Shown one piece after another: positions 23,782 through 35,094 of a stretch of 64,000 bases of DNA (the stretch's first letter is position 1; each line of letters starts with the position of its first letter). The stretch covers positions 2,914,001 to 2,978,000 of the forward strand of contig JYIP02000008.1 in NCBI GenBank assembly GCA_001051155.2, written 5' to 3'. This DNA is from Chrysoporthe austroafricana. Taxonomy: Eukaryota > Ascomycota > Sordariomycetes > Diaporthales > Cryphonectriaceae. The position numbers and the translations under genes are program-made. A model generated the notes under the pieces. That model was given only the letters and a program-made list of their open reading frames with translations. It searched no databases and was not told the DNA's origin.

Positions 23782-25588
23782 CTAAAAGTCATGTCTGGCA
23801 TGCTTGCTCTTCATCCTCAGCCAATGCCCGTATTTGAACAACACGAAGGGAATCGGGATGAACACTATGCTGAGAAAGCCCAGCAACGAGCTTGCCCAGC
23901 CGACACCCAGCTTGTTATACATTGCGGTCGCGAAAAGCGGAAAGCCCGCGCCCACCATGCTTCGTAGAAAGTCGTTGCCCGCCAGAACACTTGCGGCATA
24001 AGCCGGGTACGCATCCGACAGATAGTTGAGCACCGAGTTAAACAGTAAGAAGGCGCCCACGCTGAACCATGCGGTGCCGATGATGGGCACGATCCAGTGG
24101 ATCTGCGGTTGACTCGTCCAGCCAAACCAGAACAGACAGATCGGTAGCGCGAAGGCCCCCACGAAAGCTGGCGGCAGTCGCCACTCCGGCATCAGCTCGC
24201 CGTTATCGTTGAACTTGGGTTCGATGTACCGATGTTGGTACCAAAACAGCGGGGGGGCTACGACGAAGATCCCGATCAGCAGGCCAAGGTAGGCCAAACC
24301 CAACGTGCCCAGGCTAAATTGGTAGATCTCGATGAAGACGACTGGGAAACTCTCGAACCAGATGTATAGCAGGCCGTACACAAGCGCGATGTACAAATCC
24401 AGCGCGAAGACGATCGGCTCGGTGAAGAGCAAGCTAAATGGTCGGATCAGCGTCATGGTCAGGATGTCTCTGCCGGTCATGTCCTGCCCGATCAGCTCGG
24501 GCTCGCAGATGAGCTTGTCGTTACCCGTCAATTTCCGCAGGCGCTGTGTCCGCCGGTAGAGGATGTTCGCGGATGATGTCTCTGGGAGGAAGAAGACGAG
24601 GATCAGGAGGCAGAACCCCGAGAGCCACATGAGCTCCCAGATGGCCCAGTTCCACCCCTCAGCTTCTACCGCGAATCCACCGACCAGCGGGCCCAATGTC
24701 GGCCCGCATACAGCCCCGATCCCCCAGACCGCGAGGCCGTATGTCCGCTTCGCAGGTGTGTACATGTCCCCAATGCTTGCGCCGCCGGTCGCCAGGGAGG
24801 GGCTGCCAATGAAGCCCGTCAAGAACCGGAACGCCAACAACATGCCGAAGTTCACGGCCAGCGCCGTCGGCACCTGCAGCACCACGAACACTGCGAGCGT
24901 GATGATGTACACCGGGTTGCGGCCAATCTGCGGGATCTCGGACATGGGCGCCCAGATCATGGGCCCCAGGGCGTAGCCCGCGACGAAGAGAGTCAGCCCC
25001 AAGGTGGCAGCGACCTGCGAGACGCCGAAGACGGTCTCCACATCCGTGATGCCGGAGGAGAATATGGCGCTGCCGATGTACACGGAGAAGGTGAGAAAGC
25101 AGACCTCGAAGGTTACGAAGAATTTCTTGGGGCGAGACCAATTCTGAGGGTTCTAGAGGACATCATCAGCTATGACACGACAACGACCGGGAACGATATG
25201 TTGGGAGAGTGATGGAACTGACATCTGGATCGTCTGGCCCGTACCAGTCCACGATATGCACGTCCTTGCCCTTCTCCGGGTCGACATGTCGCCGGCTGTT
25301 CCCTTGCAGAGCATCCTGCGAGTTGTCCCTGGCATCAATGTCGCTACTGGAGGAGTTCTCTGAGCCGCGGAAGCCGTCCTGGCTCTGAATGTCCCCGCCT
25401 GGAGGCTTCTCGGACTCTGTCCGTGGCGCTTCCGTCTTCCCGTGCAGCCCCATGTTCACAGACTTGTCCTCGTTGATATAGCGGTGCCATATTGACGAGT
25501 CGACCTCTTCGGGATATTTCAAGACTCGGCCGCCTGTGACGAGGCGACAGCATTGTCCGAAGAAAGACTCGCGGATGAGGTCGATCAT
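23782..25588 (-). CDS. MFS drug:H+ antiporter, Flr1/Mdr1 type (DHA1)
   Basis: Exons 25588-25223 and 25152-23782 give 578 residues. The hydrophilic N-terminus starts MIDLIRESFFGQCCRLVTGG and ends WYGPDDPD, which splices directly to NPQNWSRPKKFF. This D-D-P-x-N-P-x-N-W-S junction is characteristic of the Flr1 subfamily. Twelve membrane segments follow. Motifs include GPMIWAPMSEIPQIGR (motif A region) and GLAVWGIGAVCGPTLGPLVGG (motif C, typical of antiporters). Yeast Flr1 and Candida Mdr1 export fluconazole, benomyl and other toxicants at the plasma membrane. The 70-nt intron has GTCAGT and CTCTAG ends. The start codon was chosen because the conserved region begins there; an upstream TTG is in frame but not credible. 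Confidence 0.92.
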
Positions 25589-26189
25589 GGTAACTGAATT
25601 GTTGCTCTGCTGCAGTTCCCCGGCGGCGAGCAACTCCTAGGGCAAGGGCTGATTTTGTATTGGCAGTACAGACTTTGTATGCCAGGCTAAGAACAGTGAG
25701 GATGTAGGGTACAAATACGTCAACATCTACATATGGTCAAACCCCCGACCTATTCCTGGAGCGTCATGGACTTTGGCCAAGCAAAGAGGGACGCTTGTGC
25801 CCGAGCATGCTTCTTGCCTTTGAGCGGAGCAATCCGCTGCCCGTTAACTATCCGAGATGCCCACGGAATTGGTGTGCGAGTCTGAAAAGCCTTAGCAGTA
25901 CGGTACGATATCAGCGATGGCCATTCGATTTGCGATGGTGGTTTCCCACCGCGTCGGTACGCCATCGACGTTGGCTATCTTAGGGACAAGGCGGCTGACG
26001 TACGGCATCTGAGCCTCAGGATTCAGATAGCCCAGAATGTCTATGACGTGGGCGCCTTGATGGTATTTCCGCACTCCTGATGTTCAAACTAGCGCGTATC
26101 GTGCCGTCTCGGAATTATTTTAGTATCATTAGACCACGCGATTGTAAATACACGGCCACGCGGTAAAGCCATGATGACTGCCGTAAACC
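25589..26189. other. Intergenic
   Basis: It contains the promoter of the Flr1-type gene and the 3' flank of the receptor gene. Nothing else was recognised. Confidence 0.6.
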
Positions 26190-28020
26190 TTAATCCTTGT
26201 TGGTACTGGGCTCTATAAACTCGAGCGCTCTCATCGGCACCGCATTCTCGTCCTCCTCTCCCCGGTAGGATGACCTCTGGATACTTAACCCCGACGAATC
26301 TTCTGCGGACGGGCTTGCAGTAAGTCGCCTCGATGAGACGACCGTTGCCGGAAGTGGCGCATTCCCCACTAGGTTCGCCGTGCTCGTCCCGTCGAGAGTC
26401 TGCCCGGAGCCATTCTGGACCTGGCCGCTCATGACATATGAGCGCGGCGTGTTGAAGGCCTTGCCTTGGGGCCCAGATCCGTACTGTCCGCCACGCTGGG
26501 TTGTTCCTCCGAGCACGACCGGGAAGAGCCAGGCGAGGAGCTGGCGCATGGCGGGCCTGGTTGGCTTTTTGTCAGTCAACGTGGACCTTTTCTCCATGCC
26601 TCGTCTACGGAGGGCAAAGATTGCTTGCGGTGGTCTCAGGCTAGCTCAAAACCGAACCTCGTCATGTCGGGGAGAGCTCTTGCGGGGATGTGGACGTACA
26701 TGCAGGCGCACATCATGCCGACGTTCATCTCGAGAGTCGACCAGTATTGCACACCGAAGTTACCAAAGGTGACGTTGGCAGAGTCCGCGAAGGTTACTAG
26801 CGTTTGCAGGCGGATGATACTGAATACGGTGACCCTGTTAGGGGGCACTATTATGTCAACCGCCGAGACCCAGAAGAGATATAATCATATGAGGTCTTGT
26901 GGGAAGCCTACACGATCCCGACGCTAAACATCATGCCGACGCCGATCTTCTTCTTCCAGTGCAGGCGGAGAGCTCTCAGCTGGGAGAGTGGGAGGGCCAG
27001 CATCCAGAAATCCATGACGATCGAGATGATGGCGTTAGCCCAACCCACTGCGTTTATGTTGAGACAGCGGCCTCGATGCTGGCCGTCCCACATCAACCAG
27101 AAGTAATCTATCGGTGTGCATTGTACCATCCCTGTGAAGAAGAATGCGGCGCCGTACAATATATTAAACACCAAGGTCGCCCGGAGCAAAACGCGAATCG
27201 CTGTGGATTCGAAGACGCGCAGGTAGAACAAGAGGACGCTCGTCTTCAGGGCTGTCACGTTGAGGAAGTATCTAGAAGAGGTGAGCTTCTCCCAAAAGTC
27301 CGTAGAGACGACCTGAGGTGTCCAAGACTCACTGCATCTCGGTGATGTAGAACCACATCAGAAATCTCGTAATTTGGTCAGGTGACAAGGTCCATATGTC
27401 CTTTCCGACACCGTTGGGGATGGTCCCTGTTAGGATGATCACCGTGCCCGGCAATCCGACTATCAGTGTCACGAGGATGGCCCAGTCCTCGGCCTCGAGA
27501 CCACTCCTGATAAAGTATCGGAAGACCAGCCTCAGGAAAATAATCAACGCGGTGAAGATGCCAAGCGTGAGGGTCATGCTGTACAGCGAGCCACTGTTGT
27601 CCCGGGGCTTAATCCCGCAAGCCGCTTCCGTTGAATTCTTGGTGTCTGGAAGAAAAAGTGCTTAATATACGCTCATATGGCACCAGAGAGGGGCGACGGG
27701 AACTTCTCACTGAGGGACTCCTTAACCGTGCAGCTCTGCACTACACAAGCCTCCACCGCACCGCTGTATTGTTCATCGAGGCAGAGACATGTCTGGTTGG
27801 TTGAAGCACATTGCGATATGGTGAGAGAATCAATTAGGCATACCGCCTGATAAATTGTCAGCGAGGACTGACGCCTTCGGGTTGCTCGGTTCGGGATACT
27901 CACGGCGCAACCCGGTACCGTTGCTAAGAGGGAGGGAGGAGTCGTCGGTAAAGAGGCTGTCTGAGCCCAGATACAAGCAAGGTAGGAGGCATACACGACG
28001 AGCAGAGCCTGCCCTTTCAT
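26190..28020 (-). CDS. CFEM-domain Pth11-like integral membrane receptor
   Basis: Six exons: 28020-27904, 27846-27711, 27645-27333, 27271-26912, 26834-26658 and 26556-26190, giving 489 residues with all phases consistent. A signal peptide (about 1-19) precedes a CFEM domain with the expected eight cysteines at 38, 42, 52, 59, 61, 73, 78 and 94. Seven membrane helices of the fungal rhodopsin-like family follow, with [41 protein letters not shown] and [11 protein letters not shown] Ser/Thr-rich cytosolic tail closes the protein. Magnaporthe Pth11 is the founding member; it senses host surface cues and signals through G proteins. The fifth intron starts with the weak donor GTTCGG but has a GACTGAC branch, so that junction is less certain. 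Confidence 0.9.
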
Positions 28021-29963
28021 CGTCCGTATCTGGATCGACTTCTACCTGAGATGTAAATCGCCACTGTTGAGATTTCACGTACATTCTTCTGAACATGTCT
28101 ATCTATGCCGTGGACTCCGGATGCACTCAGACATTATAAAGATATCGCGGTGCTTTGACCTTCTGCGGACTCGACTAGAAATAAGCTCTGAAACTTTGGT
28201 TGGTGAAGCACCGGGTTGATATCTGCAACAGGCATTCTTTACACCCATGAGACTGTTATAGAACCGCCACCGACCCCGTAGGACTGGACACCCAAATGGG
28301 TGAATTATGCGGGGAAGCGATTTGATCTCTCGGCCAGGAGCCGGGCGAACCTTATATGCAGACAAGGCCCGAGCCTCCTTGGGCCTTTACTTGTGGTTTC
28401 AGCGTCATACCCATTTAAGGTCACACACCAAACGCCCCAAACATCGACCTGGACGTTGCGATTGGGAAACATTGATTCTGCTATCGTTAGATCTCCTCGA
28501 TGCATAAACGTGATATGCCTAGGCTTCGTGTCGGTCGTTGCCTCGAGCTTCGAGCTAGGCTGCGCAATCTGTAGCACCATCCGAAGCTTCAACTCCGAAA
28601 CGAAGCTTAAATACCTAGGTCATCTTGAGAGGTTCGCGCTAGAATCTGGGCACACTGAAGGCAAGCTGACCATGAGTACGGACGTAGAGCTGTGGCACTC
28701 GCAGCCAGCTCGTTTGCTATAGTGACCACCGAGGGTACTGAATAGAAGAAGCCATTGAATCGTCTAGAGCCCATCAGGCTCTGCAGTCTATACTGCACTC
28801 GGTCAGCAGACCAAGAATCAAGTCTGGCATTTGCAGTGAGAATCTTGGGCGATCCATGTGTGGTGGCTCTGATGGATAGATTGGACCTTCGTTGCGAGCC
28901 CTGAACACCAATCGCTGAGCCCTAGGATCTATCACTTTTGGCCGATCCCCAAAAACGCGCCCTGTAGTCATGTGTACCTACGTGATTGACGAGAACACCA
29001 TTCCATCAAGGCCATCTTTTTCTGAGATGAACAATCAAATTATTGCAGGACCATCTCTGCATTAGCTTATCAGCAGCATGATGGATTTGTTCTGGACATT
29101 TCTGGCTCATCAATCCTCGAGTACATGCGCATCACGGTGTACCTACGCCCTTATAATCAGGCAGTCAGCCGTGATTTTGGGGCAGAGGATGCCGTCTTCA
29201 CAAGCTCTCTTCCTGCAGCTAAGCATACCGAGGGCGGTCTAGGTCTCATTAGAACAGGAATCCTTAGGAAGCTGTGGAACGTTGAGGTGGTTCTGAGTGG
29301 TGCTCCTTTTGGAGCGTTCCAAATAGAATGAATAATATACCAAGTAACAGTCACAGTCTTGCTGAGACCGGGTTTGGGGCCAAACGTGAGGGAGCCTCCC
29401 TTTGAATACTTCCCACGAGATTGCCCCCATCGCCCTACTGCCCCAATCGCCTCGCCCAAATGCCCTGTGAGGTCCGGGAAGAGATTACAGGACTGCGACA
29501 CAAAGTCGCCGGCCCGATTCAGTGCTGCAAATCGCTAGGCTGGTTTGGACGAGGTGTGACCGTTGGAATCCCTGCTTGCTGCAGCTATTGGCTCCGGTAT
29601 TTGAATGCACGAGCTGCAGCCTGTCAGCCTGCTAGTAATTTACCCGCTTACACAGCCAAACAGGCAGGTTATGTTGGCTGCTGAGCAAAACATGAAACTA
29701 CCTGTCGGTCACCAGCATTGACACTTGGACCCCCCCTTGGTCACGGCGCCGATTCGCCTGAAGGAATATAGAGGCGGATTGAGAAGAAATATTAATTGAT
29801 ATGTCACCTGGCCCGCTCACCACCAGCACACATCAGCGGTGTGCCCTCTCTTCTTGGATACCTCCCAACTTGCAGCAGCGATTCCAGCATTTACCCGTCG
29901 ACCTCGCACCTGGGACCCTCCCCAACGAGACCGCCCTAGATCGTGCAAGTAGATTCTTCGAAC
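28021..29963. other. Intergenic, possibly including upstream exons of the next gene
   Basis: No gene recognised. Short frames at 28300-28722 and 29157-29501 lack any familiar motif. The Ser/Thr-rich gene that follows has no signal peptide in its visible exon, so a 5' exon could lie between about 29600 and 29940, but I could not find one that joins in frame. Confidence 0.5.
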
Positions 29964-30614
29964 ATGGAGTTCGTCAAGGCGACGACGGTGTCGACAGTCC
30001 CGGCACCGGATAAGACACTCTACATCATCGATCAAATATACGACTCGCAGTACAGCCCAGCTGAGACAGGAGGCTTAGGCGTTGACCTGGATTCATACAT
30101 CACCTACACGACCACCTCTACTGCCGGTGGTGCGGGTTCAGCATCGGACGCGACAACAACTTCTTCTGATCCAACCTCGACCTCGGCGATTACTGTTTCC
30201 TCCAGCAGCTCGAACACCGTCTCCAGCAGCTCAAGTGCCGTTTCCAGCAGCTCAAGTGTCACCTCCAGTGCCTCAAGCATCAACTACAGTAGTAGCTCTG
30301 TCGTTCCTAGCAACGGAACCGCCAGCACCACAGGGGTTGCCACCCCAGGAAGCTCCGCGGCTGCGACAACTCTGTCCCAGACCGGACACGTAGCTACATC
30401 CAGTGAGACCGTATCTTTCCCTTCCCCTCAGCATCATTTTCTGACTCTAGAGTTCCCAGCGTCCACTGTACTTCCGAGCACGACTTCAGACGCCTCAAGC
30501 TCATCGACATTAGCTACCAGCGCCGGATCAAACCTGAGCACGGCGCCCGGGGCCAACCCATTGTTGCTCGTATCACTGCTAACCTTTGTCGTGTTCTACC
30601 GACGATTTCGTTAA
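29964..30614 (+). CDS. Ser/Thr-rich protein with C-terminal membrane anchor, probably 3' exon
   Basis: From the first ATG at 29964 the frame gives 216 residues. It is open upstream to a TAG at about 29935. Residues 1-50 are ordinary (MEFVKATTVSTVPAPDKTLY). Residues 50-190 are dominated by Ser, Thr and Ala in SSSSS blocks, as in heavily O-mannosylated wall or membrane proteins. The end, NPLLLVSLLTFVVFYRRFR, is a hydrophobic helix followed by basic residues. That suits a single-pass membrane anchor, or less likely a GPI signal. There is no N-terminal signal peptide, which is odd for such a protein and suggests a missing first exon spliced to a site near CCCTAG at 29932-29937. Function unknown. 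Confidence 0.5.
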   Translation: MEFVKATTVSTVPAPDKTLYIIDQIYDSQYSPAETGGLGVDLDSYITYTTTSTAGGAGSASDATTTSSDPTSTSAITVSSSSSNTVSSSSSAVSSSSSVTSSASSINYSSSSVVPSNGTASTTGVATPGSSAAATTLSQTGHVATSSETVSFPSPQHHFLTLEFPASTVLPSTTSDASSSSTLATSAGSNLSTAPGANPLLLVSLLTFVVFYRRFR

Positions 30615-31632
30615 GCCAGTTAGATACGAGCTTTTGTCCTCGGGTGAACTGTATAATCATGGTAGAGGCAAGGCCATTGATACAGTGATCAGAATGGGTC
30701 ACGTTTCACTGCTTGTCATAGCCGTATCATGTCAGCGTGGGTGCATATGAACAGTGGGAATTGCTTCTGGTGTACAAGGTACTGGTGGAGGGTGTGGTCG
30801 CTCTGGGAGTCGACATTATTTTTCGTGGCAACTGGTGTAACCATCCTCCTGTGCCACGAACATCCTTTACTTTACAAATGTCAACAACTTGCAAAATACC
30901 GATGATGTTGAACTTGAGTTCTGCTGCCGATAGGGTAGAGTGAAATTTTGCCAGTTTTCCGCTCTGGTATGTAGCTGTATATCTCTCATGTTCCTCGGTA
31001 TTAGATATTAGAGTCGATGGGGGTCTTTGATATCACACCGCGGACGCTGAATACATTTCATTGCATCTCTCGAAATGGAATATCTTCCTATACTGTTGAT
31101 CTTTGAAAATTTTTGCCCAGAAATCTAGAAGCTTCACCAAGGGCTACTGTCATGATCTTTTGCCTGAGCCATTTAGAAATAAGAAGGCAATGTACTCATA
31201 GCTTAAATGCAGACGGGGCTTCATACAGCCTTACAACTTACTCCACGGCCTTTGGCAGAGTGTGCAGGGTTAGGGCTGTACATCAGGCTTGCGGACTTTA
31301 CGACCACATTGTAGTATTCAATCCGAGCTATAAGTGGCTACGCTTCGGGTGGCATTCGATGAACTCGACTGCCGTGAACTTGAGTTTAGTGTTGAGAGTG
31401 TGCGGAAACAGGCGCCCAGTGCGGAACAGGCCGATGTGCGTTGGCACGGAACTGCAGATGAAATGCTTAAAATTGAGACTCGATGATGTAAGTCCAGCCC
31501 GTCCCCGCTCGCGACCACAAAGAAGTTTACACAAGCTCGCCAACGACGACAAGAACCAGTGCGCCGTAAATCCAAGCCTAATTAGGGCGTGAGATTTAAT
31601 CGTCTACTTATTCTGAGCTTCTGTCCGTCAAC
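30615..31632. other. Intergenic
   Basis: No gene recognised. A plus-strand frame at 31113-31592 has no family resemblance. The promoter of the epimerase-like gene must lie at the right end. Confidence 0.55.
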
Positions 31633-32412
31633 ATGCCGACGGCCCTGATCGTGGGTGGCCACGGCAAAGTCGCCCAACTCATCACCAAGCAACTTGTCGC
31701 CACGCGAGACCCAGCACCATATACTGTCCACAGCATCATCCGCAATCCAGACCAGGTCGGCGAGATCGAAAAGCTCGGGGCATTCCCCACCGTCCAGGAT
31801 GTAGAAAAGGCCACCGTTCCCGACATCCTGACCACGTTGAGCCGTGTGAAGCCGCAGGTCGTCATCTGGGCAGCTGGGGCAGGCTATGGCTCAACACCAG
31901 ACAGAATCGACGCCGTCGACCACCAGGCGGCTGTCAAGGTGATGGACGCCCTGGCTATCGCCTCCAGCGCGGGCGAGTGCGGCAAACGGCTCATCAGCAT
32001 CAGTGCTCTAGACCTCAGAGACCGCGAGAACAAGCCGGTGCCGAGCTGGTACGATAAAGACGACGAGACGCGGAGCGCGGGGATCTGGAAGGCGATTGGC
32101 TCTTTCATGGAGGCAAAGTTCAAAGCGGACAAGGCGCTACGGACAGGCAATGACAAGCGAAGTCTGGAATACACGATGATCAGGCCTGGCGGTCTCAGCA
32201 ACGGTGCGGGATCCGGCCTTGTGAGCGCTGGCAAGGTGCATTTGGGTCAAATGGTAACGAGGGAGGATGTTGCCACAGTGGCAGTCTCCTGCATAAATAT
32301 ACCGGAGACCGTTGGGCTCGCATTTGATGTTGTCGGCGGAAATGATCCCATTATCGATGCTGTGAAAGAGGTAGGCCACGGCCGGGTTGATACTTTCGAG
32401 GGGTATTACTAG
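31633..32412 (+). CDS. NAD(P)-binding epimerase/reductase-like protein
   Basis: A single exon of 259 residues. A Rossmann fold starts at the N-terminus with the dinucleotide motif ALIVGGHGKVAQ (G-G-x-G-x-x-A at about 8-14). Then come VIWAAGAGYGST, the Ser-containing ISISALDLRD, a lysine-bearing helix (SFMEAKFKADKAL) and YTMIRPGGLSNG. This is the layout of atypical short-chain dehydrogenases (SDR5/NmrA-like, bacterial YwnB/YhfK relatives). These reduce or epimerise small substrates, or act as redox sensors. The classical Y-x-x-x-K dyad is not evident, common in this subgroup. It is cytosolic, with no targeting signal. It sits upstream of a Hol1-type transporter in the same orientation, 690 bases apart, which does not prove a shared role. 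Confidence 0.85.
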   Translation: MPTALIVGGHGKVAQLITKQLVATRDPAPYTVHSIIRNPDQVGEIEKLGAFPTVQDVEKATVPDILTTLSRVKPQVVIWAAGAGYGSTPDRIDAVDHQAAVKVMDALAIASSAGECGKRLISISALDLRDRENKPVPSWYDKDDETRSAGIWKAIGSFMEAKFKADKALRTGNDKRSLEYTMIRPGGLSNGAGSGLVSAGKVHLGQMVTREDVATVAVSCINIPETVGLAFDVVGGNDPIIDAVKEVGHGRVDTFEGYY

Positions 32413-33102
32413 AATCTCGGTATGGACACAGGACTAAACGAGAACTCTCACTTGAATGCGATGAAAAGACGTCACTTCTTCGATCTTGTACGTGGGTGAC
32501 ATTTCCTTCAGCATGGGCAAACCCTCTTTTTGTGTTCAAGACCGGGCGGAACAGCAGCATGAGATGTCATCCCCGCTCTACTCGCCAAGATAGTCCATCA
32601 AAGACAGGCAAAATCTCGGAAAGCGGGCACGTACGTCAGGTTGCATCCCTACACGAGCTTACAGGGCAGAGGTCCAGGGATCGAAGCTCGAAAGAGGGGT
32701 TACAGGCTGTTGTAACTGAGTTTTTCACGCAGACGAAGACCCGATGCTTCAAGACTACAACATGGAAACCCGTCCCTCTCTAGTAGATTCTTTAGTAGAG
32801 GTAAAGAAACAATATAAGACTCGTCTGGTCAAGAAGCATGCCAAGCTATGTCATCTAGAAAAATGTTGCGTTGCTCAGGCAGTCTCGGGGGAGTTGGGGG
32901 AGGGTCGGCATTTGTCTATATCACAGCCGCTGTTTAGTTCATAGTAGACGACACGTGATAGAAAATGTACCGGTCGGGGGTATTTAATTCATCCGGAGAC
33001 CACGTAGAAAAGACACGCCAATCTCAACCCGCACTTCCATTTTCAAGAAGTCGCGGCTGCCGGGTGTTCCTCTTGGGTAATTGCTCTCAAGCTCTCCTTA
33101 CA
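32413..33102. other. Intergenic upstream of the Hol1-type gene
   Basis: It holds the 3' flank of the epimerase-like gene and the promoter of the next transporter. No other feature was recognised. Confidence 0.55.
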
Positions 33103-35094
33103 ATGCCTCTCGGAATCATCGGTATCAACACGCAGGATGACGATGGATTATTGCCGGGGACGGAGCTTCTCATCGGTGACAGACGCGTGGCCGCTAGCGC
33201 TGAGAGTGAAACCACACGCCTGAAGCAGGTTACATACAGGGTAAAGTACCAAGGGCTTCAGGTGAGGATTCAGATGCAGAGCATGCTGACTGAAGATACT
33301 CTAGGGCGTCGAGACCGTCCTTATTCCTCAACCCTCCGAGACCGATATCAATGACCCTCTGGTAGGTTCGACCTAAAACAAGACTGTTCTAGTGGCAGGA
33401 CCCGATCGGTTGCTAATGAGAGATCGCAAAGCTTTGGCCAAATTGGCAGAAAGAAGCTGCATTCTGGGCTATATTCATCAACGCCATTATATTTGCGATA
33501 CTGCCAGGCCCGATTCTAGCACCTGCGACTTTTGCCTTAGCCCCTATCCTAAATGTCACCCTTACGGATGTATCGAGGCTCTCCGGCTACCAGCTGCTGG
33601 TTGTAGCCGCCTTAGGGTGAGGGATTCCTAATTCCCGTCGACCACAATAGAGTTGGAATGGACTGATTAAACGCGGTGTCTTGCTTAGGCCAATCGTCTC
33701 AGTGCTCGCGCAGAAATATGGCAAAAGACCCCAGTTTCTCTTTGCCTCGACAGTCGGCACACTCGGCACCGTGATCTGCATCGTTGGATCTCAGCAGTCC
33801 CACTATAACACCTTGCTTGCAGGTCGGATGATCCAGGGACTCGGTGTGACGGCTTGGGAAAGTCTCTCCCTTGCTGCCGTGGGCGACATGTTCTACCTCC
33901 ATGAGCGAGGGTGGCGGACTGCCGTGATCGTCTGTTCTTTGGCTTGCATGGCTTCGATGATATCCATCATCAGCGGCGTCATAACGCAGAACCAGGGCTA
34001 CCGCAATCTTTTCGTCGCTGAGCTGCCCTTCGATGCCGCCGGCCTGGCGGCGACCGTCTTTCTTGTGCCTGAGATGCAATTCATCCGGCCCTCGAGCTCC
34101 CGTACGACCGAGCCCAACACGCAAAGCCGGAGCGACAGCCATGAAAAGGTCCACACGGAGCACGTCGGGATTGTGCGAGCGCCGGAAGAGGTGCAGGCTC
34201 CTCGAAAATCGTACCTAGAACGCTTGGCTCCGTGGTCCGGAATCATATACACGCAAAAGAGAATTCCTCACCTTCTCGCCGAAATTTTCATCCACTTGGT
34301 GAATCCGGCTGTATTTTGGATCCTCATGGTTAGCGCAGTCCTAGTCTCCATGTTCGTTGTTTCGGCGTACATACTCTCACAAATCTGGTCGGTTCCCCCG
34401 TACAACCTTGATATTGCAGAGAACGGCTATTTCTGGACGGGGGCTCTCCTCGGCGGACTATTAGCCGTGCTTGTCGGTCCTCTCTGCGACTGGTCTGCCC
34501 ACACGCTAGCGAAACTGAACAGCGGCATCTTCGAAGCCGAATTTCGAATTCCAGTCAATATTCTGGGTGCCTTTTTCTGCTCTTTGGGGTGGTTTTTATT
34601 TATGTGGGTTGTTGATAATCCCCGGCCGGACGGATACTATTTGGGATCATTCTGCCACGGGTGTGCCTGCTTCGGCATTTCTGTCCCGTCGACATCAGCT
34701 GGATTGTACATTCTGTGAGCTTCGCACCCCGATTGTGTCCCTGGCTGGCTATTAATAAGTGAGAAGGGACTCCTTTCCGAGGGAAGCAACAGAAGTCTTT
34801 GTTCTCCAGATGATGCTGAAGAATTTCCTCTTCTATGCATTCTCAAACTTTATCAACACTTGGGCTGGCGATGCGGGCGCAGGCGAAGTCTTCCGAGTGT
34901 TTGGCATCGTCTCGGTCTCATTGCTCGCGCTTTGCATTCCCATGTGTGAGTTCTCAATTGAGTCTACTAGACTACTTCACGGTGTTGTCTTTTCAACATT
35001 GTGCTGACCACTCGCAGATGTCTTCGGCAAAGTGAACCGTAAGACGATGTACAACCTTTACACTCGGAACCCCATTTTTCGATCCCTAGGTTAG
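33103..35094 (+). CDS. MFS transporter, Hol1 type
   Basis: The unspliced sequence looks broken, but six exons restore one frame: 33103-33261, 33305-33361, 33432-33616, 33689-34714, 34767-34945 and 35018-35094, giving 560 residues. The N-terminus MPLGIIGINTQDDDGLLPGT and the segment ETVLIPQPSETDINDPL followed by WPNWQKEAAF are typical of the Hol1 branch of DHA1 transporters. About twelve membrane helices follow. They include QKYGKRPQFLFAS (motif A), GRMIQGLGVTAWESL, a long polar central loop, and YILSQIWSVPPYNLD. Yeast Hol1 carries polyamines and cations; substrates of most filamentous-fungal paralogues are unknown. Introns are 43, 70, 72, 52 and 72 nt. The first is close to the lower size limit. 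Confidence 0.87.

Noticed and set aside
33103..35094. MFS pseudogene
   Set aside because: Every frame break coincides with acceptable splice signals, and the spliced frame is complete.
31633..35094. Small metabolic cluster of epimerase-like gene and transporter
   Set aside because: No biosynthetic core enzyme or regulator is nearby; adjacency of two common families is not evidence of a pathway.
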